Of a stretch of 64,000 bases of DNA, positions 54,149 to 64,000 are shown one piece after another. The first letter of the stretch is position 1. Each line of letters opens with the position of its first letter. The notes under the pieces are model-generated. The model did not search any database. It was given only the letters and a program-made list of their open reading frames with translations, and was not told where the DNA came from. The stretch comes from Hyphomicrobium sp. (GTDB lineage Bacteria; Pseudomonadota; Alphaproteobacteria; Rhizobiales; Hyphomicrobiaceae), in contig JADJVG010000001.1 of the NCBI GenBank assembly GCA_016716675.1, positions 248,001 to 312,000 on the forward strand. Direction: 5' to 3'. The translations under genes and the position numbers were made by a program.

Positions 54149-54598
54149 TTATCCTGCTTTCCGCGTGATACCCGCGACGCGCGCCCGTTTGGCTTTGTCG
54201 TTGACGCGCTGCTCGAACTTTTCCCAATTGACGACCATGCGGACGTGTTCGCCTTCGCCAATCAGATCGATTCCGTCGTGTGCCTTGACGTGAAACGTGA
54301 CCCTGCGGCCCTCAACCTTGCTGCACTCGGCCACCACCGTCACCGTCTGGCCGGGCACGGTTGCCGCCAAATGCGAAACGTTGATGTGGATGCCAAGCGA
54401 CCCCTCGCCGTCCTCAAGATGCGGAGCAAGCACGTTCAAGCACGTCCACTCCATCAGCCCAACCATGAAGCCGGTCGCAAACACCGTCGGCATTTGCTGG
54501 AACTCATGGGCTTCGGGGTAAAGATGCGGCACCGTCTTCTCGGCCGGAACCCGGAACGGGAATTCGCTGCTGGCACCTGCTTGAAGCGTCGGTTTCAT
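54149..54598 (-). CDS. Hot-dog-fold thioesterase inserted in the nuo operon
   Basis: 149 residues with features of fluoroacetyl-CoA-thioesterase-like hot-dog proteins (MPTVFATGFMVGLMEWTCLNVLAPHLEDGEGSLG and GQTVTVVAECSKVEGRRVTFHVKAHDG). It lies between nuoC and nuoD with 5-bp gaps to both, so it is cotranscribed. A link with complex I is not known; it may deal with acyl-CoA by-products. Confidence 0.82.
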   Translation of the reverse strand: MKPTLQAGASSEFPFRVPAEKTVPHLYPEAHEFQQMPTVFATGFMVGLMEWTCLNVLAPHLEDGEGSLGIHINVSHLAATVPGQTVTVVAECSKVEGRRVTFHVKAHDGIDLIGEGEHVRMVVNWEKFEQRVNDKAKRARVAGITRKAG

Positions 54599-54603
54599 GG
54601 ACG

Positions 54604-55191
54604 TTACGCTTTACCGCTTGCCTTCTCGTCGCCTGGAAGAATGTAGTTGGGGCCTTCCCACGGACTTTCAAAATCGAAGTTGCGGAATTCCTGATTGAGC
54701 TTCACCGGCTCATAGACGACGCGCTTGGCGCCATCGTCGTAGCGAACTTCGACAAAGCCCGTCAGCGGGAAATCTTTGCGCAGCGGATGACCCTGGAAGC
54801 CATAGTCGGTCAAGAGGCGGCGCAGATCGGGATGGCCGGAAAAGCGGATGCCGTACATGTCGTAGGCTTCGCGCTCGTACCAGTTGGCCGCCGGGAAAAT
54901 GCCGTTGACGCTGGCAACCGGCGTCGTCTCGTCGGTCTCGGTCTTGACGCGGATGCGCTTGTTCAGGCGCGGCGACAGCAAGTGGTAGACGACATCGAAG
55001 CGCTTTTCGCGTTCGGGATAATCGACGCCGCAAATGTCGATCAGCACCACGAATTGGCAGGCCGGATCATCGCGCAGATACGTCAGCACATCGACGAGAT
55101 CGGTTGCGGCAACCGTCAGCGTCTGCTCACCGAATGCGACTACACTGGCAGCCTTGGCGGAGATCTCTGGCGTCAAGTCGATAGCGGTCAT
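54604..55191 (-). CDS. nuoC: NADH-quinone oxidoreductase subunit C
   Basis: 195 residues, the 30-kDa peripheral-arm subunit. The family signature is ERE-AYDMYGIRFSGHPDLRRLLTDYGFQGHPLRKDFPL. The ATG at 55191 is chosen over an upstream in-frame start because the family begins close to this residue. The next gene upstream is nuoB, 68 bp away. Confidence 0.95.
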   Translation of the reverse strand: MTAIDLTPEISAKAASVVAFGEQTLTVAATDLVDVLTYLRDDPACQFVVLIDICGVDYPEREKRFDVVYHLLSPRLNKRIRVKTETDETTPVASVNGIFPAANWYEREAYDMYGIRFSGHPDLRRLLTDYGFQGHPLRKDFPLTGFVEVRYDDGAKRVVYEPVKLNQEFRNFDFESPWEGPNYILPGDEKASGKA

Positions 55192-55259
55192 CGCACAATC
55201 ATCTCGCAAACGGTGTTTGGCATCTCGCAAACTGTGGTTCGGCAAGGCGCAAGCCGCGC

Positions 55260-55856
55260 CTATCTTTCAATGGTGCCCGTGCGGCGGATCTTCCGCTGCA
55301 ATAGCAGCACGCCATAGAGCAGCGCCTCGGCGGTTGGCGGGCAGCCCGGCACGTAGATATCGACCGGCACGATCCGATCGCAGCCGCGCACAACCGCGTA
55401 CGAATAGTGATAGTAGCCGCCGCCGTTGGCGCATGATCCCATCGAGATCACGTAGCGCGGTTCCGGCATCTGGTCGTAAACCTTGCGCAAAGCCGGCGCC
55501 ATTTTGTTGGTCAGCGTGCCGGCAACGATCATCACGTCCGACTGGCGCGGCGAAGCGCGCGGCGCAAAGCCGAAGCGCTCGAGATCATAGCGCGGCATGG
55601 ACGCCTGCATCATCTCGACCGCGCAGCACGCCAGGCCGAACGTCATCCACATCAGCGAGCCGGTGCGGGCCCAGTTGATCAGATCGTCGGTGGTGGTGAC
55701 GAGGAAGCCCTTGTCGGCGAGCTTGTTGTTGACGCCGATGAAGAACGGATCGTCCGGCTTGATGATGCCCGACGGAGCACCACCGGTTGCGCCTTCGCGC
55801 GCACGGTCGAACACACGATCGAACAGCAGGTTATCGTCGCGGCTGGTCACTCCCAT
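55260..55856 (-). CDS. nuoB: NADH-quinone oxidoreductase subunit B
   Basis: 198 residues carrying cluster N2. Motifs are MTFGLACCAVEMM (double Cys), GSCANGGGYYHYSYAVVRGCDRIVPVD and YVPGCPPTAEALLYGV. The ATG at 55856 overlaps nuoA by 10 bp. A much longer open frame exists upstream but it overlaps nuoA and is not conserved. Confidence 0.96.
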   Translation of the reverse strand: MGVTSRDDNLLFDRVFDRAREGATGGAPSGIIKPDDPFFIGVNNKLADKGFLVTTTDDLINWARTGSLMWMTFGLACCAVEMMQASMPRYDLERFGFAPRASPRQSDVMIVAGTLTNKMAPALRKVYDQMPEPRYVISMGSCANGGGYYHYSYAVVRGCDRIVPVDIYVPGCPPTAEALLYGVLLLQRKIRRTGTIER

Positions 55857-56212
55857 TCGAGCGCGCCCTTCTTCCATTCGTAGATGAAGCCGATCGTCAG
55901 CACGCCGAGGAACGTCATCATCGACCAGAACCCGAAGCTGCCGATGTCCTTGAAGGCGACGGCCCACGGAAACAGGAAGGCGATTTCCAGATCGAAGATG
56001 ATGAACAGGATCGAGACCAGATAGAAGCGCACGTCGAACTTCATGCGCGCGTCGTCGAAGGCGTTGAAGCCGCACTCGTAGGCCGATACCTTTTCGGGGT
56101 CGGGGTTGCGGACCGCCACCAGAAACGGCGCGATCAGCAGCGCGGCGCCAATCGCCAAGGCGACGGCGAGGAAGACAATAATCGGCAGGTAGTGGGTCAC
56201 CAGGTCTGTCAT
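55847..56212 (-). CDS. nuoA: NADH-quinone oxidoreductase subunit A
   Basis: 121 residues, three membrane helices. The conserved segment KVSAYECGFNAFDDARMKFDVRFYLVSILFIIFDLEIAFLFPWAV identifies it. It is the first gene of the nuo group; tRNA-Asp lies upstream. nuoE-N are not in the window. Confidence 0.96.
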   Translation of the reverse strand: MTDLVTHYLPIIVFLAVALAIGAALLIAPFLVAVRNPDPEKVSAYECGFNAFDDARMKFDVRFYLVSILFIIFDLEIAFLFPWAVAFKDIGSFGFWSMMTFLGVLTIGFIYEWKKGALEWE

Positions 56213-56495
56213 TGTGCGGCTCTCGGTGGGCTTTCAGCGTGCATGGAGCGGTCAACGCGCACGATCCGAATCGAGCTTGCAAAATCTCAATCGGGCTAGT
56301 GGCTTGTGTTAACGCAGCGCCTCTTGCAGTGCAACTGAGACAACGGTCGCGGATCGGCGTGATCCCCACACTGATCGAGATCAATGACTTATGATTTTCG
56401 GAACGTATGCCCGCGCGGCGGCTTGAAATACCGCCCTGCCCGGGTAGCACCTCGATCGTGTCGAGGGCTCATCTGCTTGAAAGGAAAAAATGGTT

Positions 56496-56572
56496 TGGCG
56501 CGAGAGACGGGACTTGAACCCGCGGCCTCCGCCGTGACAGGGCGGCGCTCTAACCAACTGAGCTACTCCCGC
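56496..56572 (-). tRNA. tRNA-Asp (GTC)
   Basis: A cloverleaf with acceptor GCGGGAG/CTCTCGC, D-arm AGCTCAGTTGGTTAGAGC, anticodon loop CTGTCAC (GTC) and T-arm GCGGGTTCAAGTCCCGT. The CCA end is encoded at 56496-56498. Confidence 0.95.
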
Positions 56573-56668
56573 AAACCAGAACGTAACGGGCGCCTCATCG
56601 GCGCCCGTGTCACGAGGATGCTGATACGTGCTTGGTGACACGGTGTCAAGGAGACTGGTGGCGAACTT

Positions 56669-57187
56669 TTACGGAGAAACGTCGCTAAACCTATCGAAGG
56701 CGCGGGCATAAATCAGCCGTCCCTGGCCGCGCTGCAGCGCGCCTGGGGCAAGCTCCAAGGCCTGCAAATACGGGCCTTCAAAAACACAGCTAAAGCCCTG
56801 TGTAGCGTCGCCTGAGAAGCCGAAACGGCCGTAGTAACCGGGGTCTCCTAGGACGACGGCTGCAACCTTCCCCAGCTGGCGGCAGGCATCAAGGCCGTGC
56901 GTGACCAGCAGACCGCCGGCACCCTGGTTGCGGCAATCTAGCCTGACGGCCAGCGGGGCCAAGGCGACCGCGCCCTCAGCGCCGCCATCACATTCGATCC
57001 TCAGATTCGAGAACATCACATGGCCCGCGACGCGGCCCTGATCGTCCAGGGCGACGAGTTCGACCGCGGCGTCGCCGGCCGCGCGGAGTTCGTCAACCAG
57101 CGAGGCTTCATCGTCTCCGCCAAAGGCGTCCACCAGCACGCGCTTGACGCTTGCATAGTGGACGGGATCGGCAACGACGACGCGCAT
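56669..57187 (-). CDS. GNAT-family N-acetyltransferase
   Basis: 172 residues with GNAT features: VALAPLAVRLDCRNQGAGGLLVTHGL (acetyl-CoA loop, RxxGxG-like) and VVLGDPGYYGRFGFS, as in YhbS-type proteins. The substrate is unknown. It follows the DUF1993 gene on the same strand with a 15-bp gap. Confidence 0.88.
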   Translation of the reverse strand: MRVVVADPVHYASVKRVLVDAFGGDDEASLVDELRAAGDAAVELVALDDQGRVAGHVMFSNLRIECDGGAEGAVALAPLAVRLDCRNQGAGGLLVTHGLDACRQLGKVAAVVLGDPGYYGRFGFSGDATQGFSCVFEGPYLQALELAPGALQRGQGRLIYARAFDRFSDVSP

Positions 57188-57202
57188 GACGGCTGCCGGG
57201 CT

Positions 57203-57712
57203 TCAACCTTGGCGGCGCATAAAATCGCGCTTGCCAATGTCGAGGCCATTGTGTCGCAGGATCGCGTAGGCGGTGGCGCAGTGGAAATAGAAGTTCGGCA
57301 GCGCGAAGTGCATCAGATAGTCGGGCGCCGTGAAGGTCATGTCATTGGGACCGACCTTGATCGTGAACGACTTGGATTCCGAACCTTGCATCTGCTCGGG
57401 CTTCAGCGTGTCGAGAAACGCCAGCGTTTTGGCGATGCGCGCTTTGAGTTCAGGAATGGTCGTCTCGGTATCAGGGTAGCTCGGCACGGGAACCCCTGCG
57501 AGACGCGCAGGAGCGGCCTTCGCGAAATCGGTAACGGCCTGAACCTGGCGCGTCAGTTCGAACATGTCGGGATAGAGCCGCGCCGACAACAGCACCGACG
57601 GATCGACCTTCTTGGCGCTCGCATACGCGGCCGCCTTATCGAGCAGCCCATCCAGCGCGTGCAGGTGCTTCTGAAACGCCGGAACGGATGCCTGATACAT
57701 AGAAAGGGCCAC
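57203..57712 (-). CDS. DUF1993 protein
   Basis: 169 residues beginning MALSMYQASVPAFQKHLHALDGLLDKAAAYA with the later LSARLYPDMFELTRQVQAVTDFAKAAPARLAG and MHFALPNFYFHCATAYAILRHNG. This is the DUF1993 pattern, a DinB-like four-helix fold. The function is unknown. It is probably cotranscribed with the acetyltransferase gene. Confidence 0.9.
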   Translation of the reverse strand: MALSMYQASVPAFQKHLHALDGLLDKAAAYASAKKVDPSVLLSARLYPDMFELTRQVQAVTDFAKAAPARLAGVPVPSYPDTETTIPELKARIAKTLAFLDTLKPEQMQGSESKSFTIKVGPNDMTFTAPDYLMHFALPNFYFHCATAYAILRHNGLDIGKRDFMRRQG

Positions 57713-58960
<1,248 letters not shown>

Positions 58961-59035
58961 TGGTGGGAGGTGAGGGGATCGAACCCCCGACATTCTCGGT
59001 GTAAACGAGACGCTCTACCGCTGAGCTAACCTCCC
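58961..59035 (-). tRNA. tRNA-Val (TAC)
   Basis: A cloverleaf with acceptor GGGAGGT/ACCTCCC, D-arm AGCTCAGCGGTAGAGC, anticodon loop TTTACAC (TAC) and T-arm GGGGGTTCGATCCCCT. CCA is encoded at 58961-58963. Confidence 0.95.
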
Positions 59036-59097
59036 GAACCAACGGCAGTTCTCTTAGGCCCGAAGAGACTTTACCGCAAGGTGGCGGCGCGAAAAAG

Positions 59098-59126
59098 AAA
59101 AAGCGCACCGAAATGATGCGCCTTTT
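59098..59126 (-). terminator. Probable terminator after hupB
   Basis: On the minus strand an AAGGCGCA...TGCGCTT hairpin (about 59101-59124) is followed by T-rich sequence at 59090-59100. It lies about 110 bp beyond the hupB stop and before tRNA-Val. Confidence 0.65.
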
Positions 59127-59236
59127 CTTCGATACCCGAACGGAAGGTCCGTGAACCCGATTGGTCGGCAGCCCCAGACACTGCCTCGTGGTGCACGCGC
59201 GTTCACCTCAGCGATCGCCGTCGTGCCGCAAAGCAA

Positions 59237-59509
59237 TTAGTTCAACGCATCCTTCAGGCCCTTGGCAGGCGTGAACTTCGGCACGTTGGATGCCGGGATC
59301 TGGATGGTCTTGCCGGTCGCCGGGTTACGTCCTTCGCGCGCCTTGCGGGCAGCGACCTTGAACGTACCGAAATCCGGAATACGAACTTCATGGCCTTCCT
59401 TCAGCGACGCACGGATGTGGGCAAGAGCCGCGTCAACGACGCTACCGGCCTTCTCCTTCGTCAGCTCGCAGTCACGGGCAACTGCGTCGATCAAATCTTT
59501 TTTGCTCAT
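59237..59509 (-). CDS. hupB: DNA-binding protein HU
   Basis: 90 residues, a nucleoid-associated histone-like protein. The sequence MSKKDLIDAVARDCELTKEKA and GRNPATGKTIQIPASNVPKFTPAK match the HU family, with the DNA-arm RNPATG. It follows lon on the same strand, the usual alphaproteobacterial order. Confidence 0.97.
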   Translation of the reverse strand: MSKKDLIDAVARDCELTKEKAGSVVDAALAHIRASLKEGHEVRIPDFGTFKVAARKAREGRNPATGKTIQIPASNVPKFTPAKGLKDALN

Positions 59510-59694
59510 TGGCACGTCCTCGTATTGTGGTGCTTTGTGGAAATCTGGGCATCGAGCCCGCAGCGGCCCTAAGTCAGGGGTGCAAGCCGCGCATACCGGG
59601 GTTAGAAGCGCCCAAAGCACGTTCGCGTCAAGCGAAAAACAAGCGTATTTACTGGGAAATGCGCGTCAAAATGCTCAATGTTTGACAAATGAAA

Positions 59695-59728
59695 TCGGCC
59701 CCGCCGCAATTCACTGCGACAGGGCCGA
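59695..59728 (-). terminator. Hairpin terminator after lon
   Basis: TCGGCCC (59695-59701) and GGGCCGA (59722-59728) form an inverted repeat with an inner GCA/TGC pair; on the minus strand it is followed by TTTC. It sits 29 bp after the lon stop. A weak T-run makes it a moderate call. Confidence 0.6.
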
Positions 59729-59756
59729 ATTGACGTTGGTTCAGTATACCGCACGA

Positions 59757-62183
59757 TCAATGCGCGGTAATACGTGTACCGGCTTTATCTTTTTCCTGCG
59801 CTTCAATGGCTTCGGCTTCCGCCGCTTCATCCCATTTGATGGGATCGGGCATCCGCAAAAGCGCAACCTTCAGCACATCATCAAGACGCGCAACCGGCAC
59901 GATCTCAATCTTCTTCTTAACTTCGGCCGGTATGTCGGCGAGATCCTTGACGTTCTCTTCTGGAATGAGAACCGTCTTGATGCCGCCGCGCAAAGCCGCG
60001 AGCAGTTTTTCCTTCAAACCACCGATCGGAAGCACACGGCCGCGAAGCGAGATTTCGCCGGTCATCGCCACGTCCTTGCGGACGGGAATGCCCGTCAAAA
60101 CCGAGATGATCGCGGTTGCCATAGCGACACCTGCGGACGGTCCATCCTTGGGCGTCGCGCCTTCCGGCACGTGCACGTGGATGTCGCGCTTTTCGAACAG
60201 GCTCGGATGGATGCCGAATTCGACCGAGCGGGCGCGCACGTAAGCGTTCGCGGCAGAAATCGATTCCTTCATCACATCGCGCAGGTTGCCGGTGACCGTC
60301 ATTTTGCCTTTGCCGGGCATCATGACGCCTTCGATCGTCAGCAACTCGCCGCCGACTTCCGTCCACGCAAGACCGGTCACGATGCCGACCTGATCTTCCA
60401 GTTCGGCTTCGCCATAACGGTACTTCGGCACGCCCAGGTAGTCCTGGACGTTGGCACCGGTGACCGTGATCGACGTCTTCGACGAGGTCAGGATCTCCTT
60501 GACCGCCTTGCGGGCGAGCTTGGCGATCTCGCGCTCGAGCGAACGGACGCCGGCTTCGCGCGTGTAGCGGCGGATCAGCGTCTGCAATGCGCCGTCTTCG
60601 ACGATCCATTCGCCAGGCTCCAGCCCATGATTGGACTGCTGCTCGGCAATCAAATGACGCTTCGCGATCTCCAGCTTCTCGTCTTCCGTGTAACCGGCGA
60701 GACGAATGATCTCCATACGGTCGAGCAACGCCGGCGGAATATTGAGCGTGTTCGCCGTCGTCACGAACATCACGTTCGAGAGATCGTAATCGACTTCAAG
60801 ATAGTGATCGTTGAACGTGCTGTTCTGTTCGGGATCCAAGACCTCGAGCAGAGCGGCTGCCGGATCACCGCGGAAATCCTGGCCCATCTTGTCGATCTCA
60901 TCGAGCAGGAAGAGCGGATTGGTCCGCTTCGCCTTCTTCATCGACTGGATGACCTTGCCGGGCATCGAGCCGATGTAGGTGCGGCGGTGACCGCGGATCT
61001 CGGCTTCGTCGCGCACGCCGCCAAGCGACATGCGCACGAATTCGCGGCCCGTGGCATTGGCGATCGATTTGCCAAGCGACGTCTTGCCGACGCCGGGCGG
61101 ACCGACGAGGCACAGGATCGGGCCCTTCAGCTTGTTGGTGCGCGCCTGCACCGCGAGATACTCAAGAATGCGCTCCTTGACCTTTTCGAGACCGTAGTGC
61201 TCCTTGTCGAGGACCTCCTGCGCTTCGGCGAGATCCTTCTTGACCTTGCCCTTGATCCCCCACGGGATCGACAGCAGCCAGTCGAGATAGTTGCGCACCA
61301 CCGTCGCTTCGGCCGACATCGGGCTCATCTGCTTGAGCTTCTTCAGCTCGGCGAGCGCCTTGTCCTTGGCTTCCTTCGACAGCTTGGTGTTCTCGATCTT
61401 CTCTTCGAACTCGGCGATGTCGTCGCGCTCGTCGGTGTCGCCCAGTTCCTTCTGAATGGCCTTCATCTGCTCATTCAAATAGTACTCGCGCTGCGTTTTC
61501 TCCATTTGGCGCTTGACGCGCGAACGGATCTTCTTCTCGACCTGAAGGACCGAGATTTCACTTTCCATCAGCGTGTAGACGCGCTCAAGCCGCTCGGAAA
61601 CGGTGGCCGTTTCCAAAACGTCCTGCTTGTCCGAAATCTTGACCGCCAGATGCGACGCAATCGTATCGGCGAGCTTGGCGTAATCTTCGATCTGGCTGAC
61701 AGTGCCGAGCACTTCCGGCGACACCTTCTTGTTCAGCTTCACGTAGCTTTCGAACTGCGTGATGACCGAACGCGACAGTGCTTCCAGCTCGTCCTTGGCG
61801 CCGGGCTGATCGACAACCCGCTCAACTTCGGCTTCGAAATAGTTGTCGTTGTCAGTGTAGCGAACCACCTTGGCGCGCGCGCTGCCTTCGACGAGCACCT
61901 TCACGGTGCCGTCCGGCAGCTTCAGCAATTGCAGCACGCTAGCGAGCGTACCGATCTCATAGATCGCGTCAGTCGCCGGATCGTCGTCGCCTGCGTTTTT
62001 CTGCGCGGCAAGCAGGATCTGCTTGTCGGCACGCATCACCTCTTCGAGCGCCGCGATCGACTTCTCGCGGCCAACGAACAGCGGCACGATCATGTACGGG
62101 AAGACCACAATGTCGCGCAACGGGAGAACCGGATAGAGTTCCTTGCCGCCGGCCTTTTCCTTGGTCTTTTTGTCTTCGCTCAT
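59757..62183 (-). CDS. lon: ATP-dependent protease La (Lon)
   Basis: 808 residues. An N-terminal substrate domain starts LYPVLPLRDIVVFPYMIVPLFVGREKS. Then come an AAA+ module with Walker A GPPGVGKTSLGKS (Lys367) and a C-terminal protease domain with Ser683 in KDGPSAGVAMA and a catalytic Lys about 43 residues later. It degrades misfolded and regulatory proteins. It lies between clpX and hupB. Confidence 0.98.
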   Translation of the reverse strand: MSEDKKTKEKAGGKELYPVLPLRDIVVFPYMIVPLFVGREKSIAALEEVMRADKQILLAAQKNAGDDDPATDAIYEIGTLASVLQLLKLPDGTVKVLVEGSARAKVVRYTDNDNYFEAEVERVVDQPGAKDELEALSRSVITQFESYVKLNKKVSPEVLGTVSQIEDYAKLADTIASHLAVKISDKQDVLETATVSERLERVYTLMESEISVLQVEKKIRSRVKRQMEKTQREYYLNEQMKAIQKELGDTDERDDIAEFEEKIENTKLSKEAKDKALAELKKLKQMSPMSAEATVVRNYLDWLLSIPWGIKGKVKKDLAEAQEVLDKEHYGLEKVKERILEYLAVQARTNKLKGPILCLVGPPGVGKTSLGKSIANATGREFVRMSLGGVRDEAEIRGHRRTYIGSMPGKVIQSMKKAKRTNPLFLLDEIDKMGQDFRGDPAAALLEVLDPEQNSTFNDHYLEVDYDLSNVMFVTTANTLNIPPALLDRMEIIRLAGYTEDEKLEIAKRHLIAEQQSNHGLEPGEWIVEDGALQTLIRRYTREAGVRSLEREIAKLARKAVKEILTSSKTSITVTGANVQDYLGVPKYRYGEAELEDQVGIVTGLAWTEVGGELLTIEGVMMPGKGKMTVTGNLRDVMKESISAANAYVRARSVEFGIHPSLFEKRDIHVHVPEGATPKDGPSAGVAMATAIISVLTGIPVRKDVAMTGEISLRGRVLPIGGLKEKLLAALRGGIKTVLIPEENVKDLADIPAEVKKKIEIVPVARLDDVLKVALLRMPDPIKWDEAAEAEAIEAQEKDKAGTRITAH

Positions 62184-62481
62184 TTCACTTACCTATGGTC
62201 GCGACCGGACCCCAGAGCGGGCCACCGGTGCATTGCACACCCCGTTCCACTTTTGAGCCACGCCGCCGGCCCCTTTTTAAGGCAGCCACCCCATTTCGCT
62301 GGGGATCATGCGGAGTTCTCGTGAGCGCGAGGCGCGGGCGAGATGCTTTTTTGCACTTTTGTCCGGACGGTCCCGGCTTGGAAGTGAAAACGTAAATCTC
62401 CCACCGAACAAATGGGAACCAAAGCCCCCAGATCAAGAGCGGGTGCGAGGCCGTGAAACAGCCTCGCCGCCGCAGTCAACG

Positions 62482-63732
62482 TTAGGCAGTCGAACCTTTT
62501 TCTTCGGCGCGGTCAGAATAGATGCGCAGCGGGCTGGCCGAGCCTTCCACAACTTCCGGGCCGATCACGACTTCTTCAACGCCCTTCAGCGTCGGCAGGT
62601 CGAACATCGTATCGAGCAGAATGCCTTCCATGATCGAGCGTAGACCGCGAGCGCCCGTCTTGCGCTCGATGGCCTTGCGGGCGATCGCTTTGAGCGCTTC
62701 CGGCGTCAACGTCAGCTTGACGTCTTCCATCTCGAACAGGCGCTGATACTGCTTGACGATCGCGTTCTTCGGCTCGGTCAGGATCTGCACGAGCGCTGTT
62801 TCATCGAGATCTTCAAGCGTCGCGATAACCGGCAGACGACCGATGAATTCGGGGATAAGACCGAATTTCAGCAGATCTTCCGGCTCAACGTTGCGAAGCA
62901 CTTCGCCCATGCGGCGTTCATCGGGGCCAGTAACCTTGGCTGAGAAGTCGATCGACGATCCCTTGCCGCGGCGCGAGATGATCTTTTCGAGGCCGGCAAA
63001 CGCGCCGCCGCAGATGAACAGGATGTTGGTCGTATCGACCTGCAGGAATTCCTGCTGCGGATGCTTGCGGCCACCTTGCGGCGGAACGCTGGCAACCGTG
63101 CCTTCCATGATCTTCAGAAGGGCCTGCTGCACGCCTTCGCCCGAAACATCGCGCGTGATCGACGGATTGTCGGACTTGCGCGAGATTTTATCGACCTCGT
63201 CGATGTAGACGATGCCGCGCTGCGCCCGCTCGACATTGTAGTCGGCGCTCTGCAGCAGCTTCAGAATGATGTTCTCGACATCTTCGCCGACGTAGCCGGC
63301 TTCGGTCAGCGTCGTGGCATCGGCCATTGTGAACGGCACGTCGAGGATGCGGGCCAGCGTCTGGGCGAGCAGCGTCTTGCCCGAGCCGGTCGGGCCGACG
63401 AGCAGGATGTTCGACTTGGCCAATTCGACGTCGTTGTTCTTGGTGGCGTGGTTCAGCCGCTTGTAGTGGTTGTGGACCGCGACCGAGAGGACGCGCTTGG
63501 CGTGGTACTGGCCGATCACGTAGCTGTCCAGAACGGTGCAGATCTCTTGCGGGCTTGGCACGCCATCGCGCGATTTGACGAGCGTGTTCTTGTTCTCTTC
63601 CCGGATGATGTCCATGCACAGCTCGACGCACTCATCACAGATGAAAACCGTCGGTCCGGCAATCAGCTTGCGGACCTCATGCTGGCTCTTGCCGCAGAAA
63701 GAGCAGTACAGGGTGTTCTTTTCTTGAGCCAT
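62482..63732 (-). CDS. clpX: ATP-dependent Clp protease ATP-binding subunit ClpX
   Basis: 416 residues. An N-terminal zinc-binding domain (YCSFCGKSQHEVRKLIAGP.., FICDECVELC) is followed by an AAA+ domain with Walker A GPTGSGKTLLAQT, Walker B IVYIDEVDKI and the pore loop region. It unfolds substrates for ClpP. clpP is expected beyond the right edge. Terminator-like GCGAGGC/GCCTCGC at 62445-62467 follows the stop but lacks a T-run. Confidence 0.98.
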   Translation of the reverse strand: MAQEKNTLYCSFCGKSQHEVRKLIAGPTVFICDECVELCMDIIREENKNTLVKSRDGVPSPQEICTVLDSYVIGQYHAKRVLSVAVHNHYKRLNHATKNNDVELAKSNILLVGPTGSGKTLLAQTLARILDVPFTMADATTLTEAGYVGEDVENIILKLLQSADYNVERAQRGIVYIDEVDKISRKSDNPSITRDVSGEGVQQALLKIMEGTVASVPPQGGRKHPQQEFLQVDTTNILFICGGAFAGLEKIISRRGKGSSIDFSAKVTGPDERRMGEVLRNVEPEDLLKFGLIPEFIGRLPVIATLEDLDETALVQILTEPKNAIVKQYQRLFEMEDVKLTLTPEALKAIARKAIERKTGARGLRSIMEGILLDTMFDLPTLKGVEEVVIGPEVVEGSASPLRIYSDRAEEKGSTA

Positions 63733-64000
63733 TCTTCGCTTCTCACCTTATCTGAGAACTCACCGGGGGGTTGATGTTCTCGCTTTGGCCCAGACTATGA
63801 TACCAGCGGTGCGGCCAACCGCGTGGCACCTGAATCTCTTTTGTGATCTGAGCACGCTACCGTTCCCCAGATCAACAATCGATTAATGAAGCCCTCCTGC
63901 CCCGGGGGGCAAGCGGCGGTATTGCCACAGCATGGTAATGTTTCCGGCAACACTGCATATATCGGTACACTGCGTAGCCATTGTTAGTGCACTAGAAATA
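63733..64000. other. Intergenic region upstream of clpX to window edge
   Basis: No gene is recognised in the last 268 bases. In related genomes clpP lies upstream of clpX, so this is probably the clpP-clpX intergenic space with the clpX promoter. GTGAGAAGCGA just upstream of the clpX ATG is the only ribosome-site-like signal. Confidence 0.5.

Noticed and set aside
59262..62324. A 1020-codon open frame on the plus strand opposite lon and hupB
   Set aside because: It is the antisense shadow of lon in GC-rich DNA; lon is unambiguous and the peptide resembles no protein.

Overview
The window looks like the chromosome of a methylotrophic alphaproteobacterium, most likely Hyphomicrobium or a close relative. 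It carries PQQ biosynthesis, tetrahydromethanopterin (H4MPT) and methylofuran (MYFR) C1 enzymes, a lanthanide-type methanol dehydrogenase (XoxF), and a typical alphaproteobacterial clpX-lon-hupB and nuoABCD background. The genus is inferred from gene content; no rRNA is present.

Layout. 1-1939: start of cysI and cysJ (sulfite reductase), minus strand. 2629-6641: pqqABCDE, then a small cytochrome c. 6712-16441: formaldehyde oxidation and cofactor genes: folK, a pterin carbinolamine dehydratase, RFAP synthase, mtdB, an ATP-grasp protein, mch, a RimK-like ligase, a CitG-like protein, fae, a HisA-like protein and mfnF. 16497-25729: a long minus-strand series that begins with a DUF2380 protein and a nitrate/sulfonate-type ABC transporter. 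It continues through mfnB-folB, mfnE, a dihydromethanopterin-reductase-like flavoprotein, a dihydropteroate-synthase-like protein, DUF447, a methyltransferase and a His-rich secreted protein. 25999-31096: a PQQ-associated (Lut/Ped-like) ABC transporter operon. 31176-37091: the minus-strand xox operon, xoxF, xoxG, a second lipoprotein-type XoxG paralogue, xoxJ and a CxxCW rhodanese. 37551-41307: accessory quinoprotein genes. 41582-46372: fhcBADC (formyltransferase/hydrolase complex). 46592-57712: housekeeping and hypothetical genes, including pentapeptide-repeat proteins, tRNA-Glu, recJ, nuoABCD and tRNA-Asp. 57907-58868: a block of G and C homopolymers that is almost certainly an artefact. 58961-63732: tRNA-Val, hupB, lon, clpX.

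How it works together. XoxF with PQQ and a lanthanide oxidises methanol (or formaldehyde) in the periplasm and passes electrons to XoxG. XoxJ, the MxaD-like protein, the propeller proteins and the CxxCW protein are accessory. The Lut/Ped-like transporter probably handles lanthanide uptake. Formaldehyde is joined to H4MPT by Fae, oxidised by MtdB, hydrolysed by Mch and released as formate by the Fhc complex. The remaining genes make H4MPT and MYFR. The window therefore holds most of the C1 oxidation route and its cofactor supply in about 44 kb.

Data quality. At least eight genes carry frameshifts although codons on both sides of each indel still encode conserved protein. Together with a (GA)n tract inside fhcB and the G/C-run block, this points to sequencing or assembly errors rather than real gene decay.
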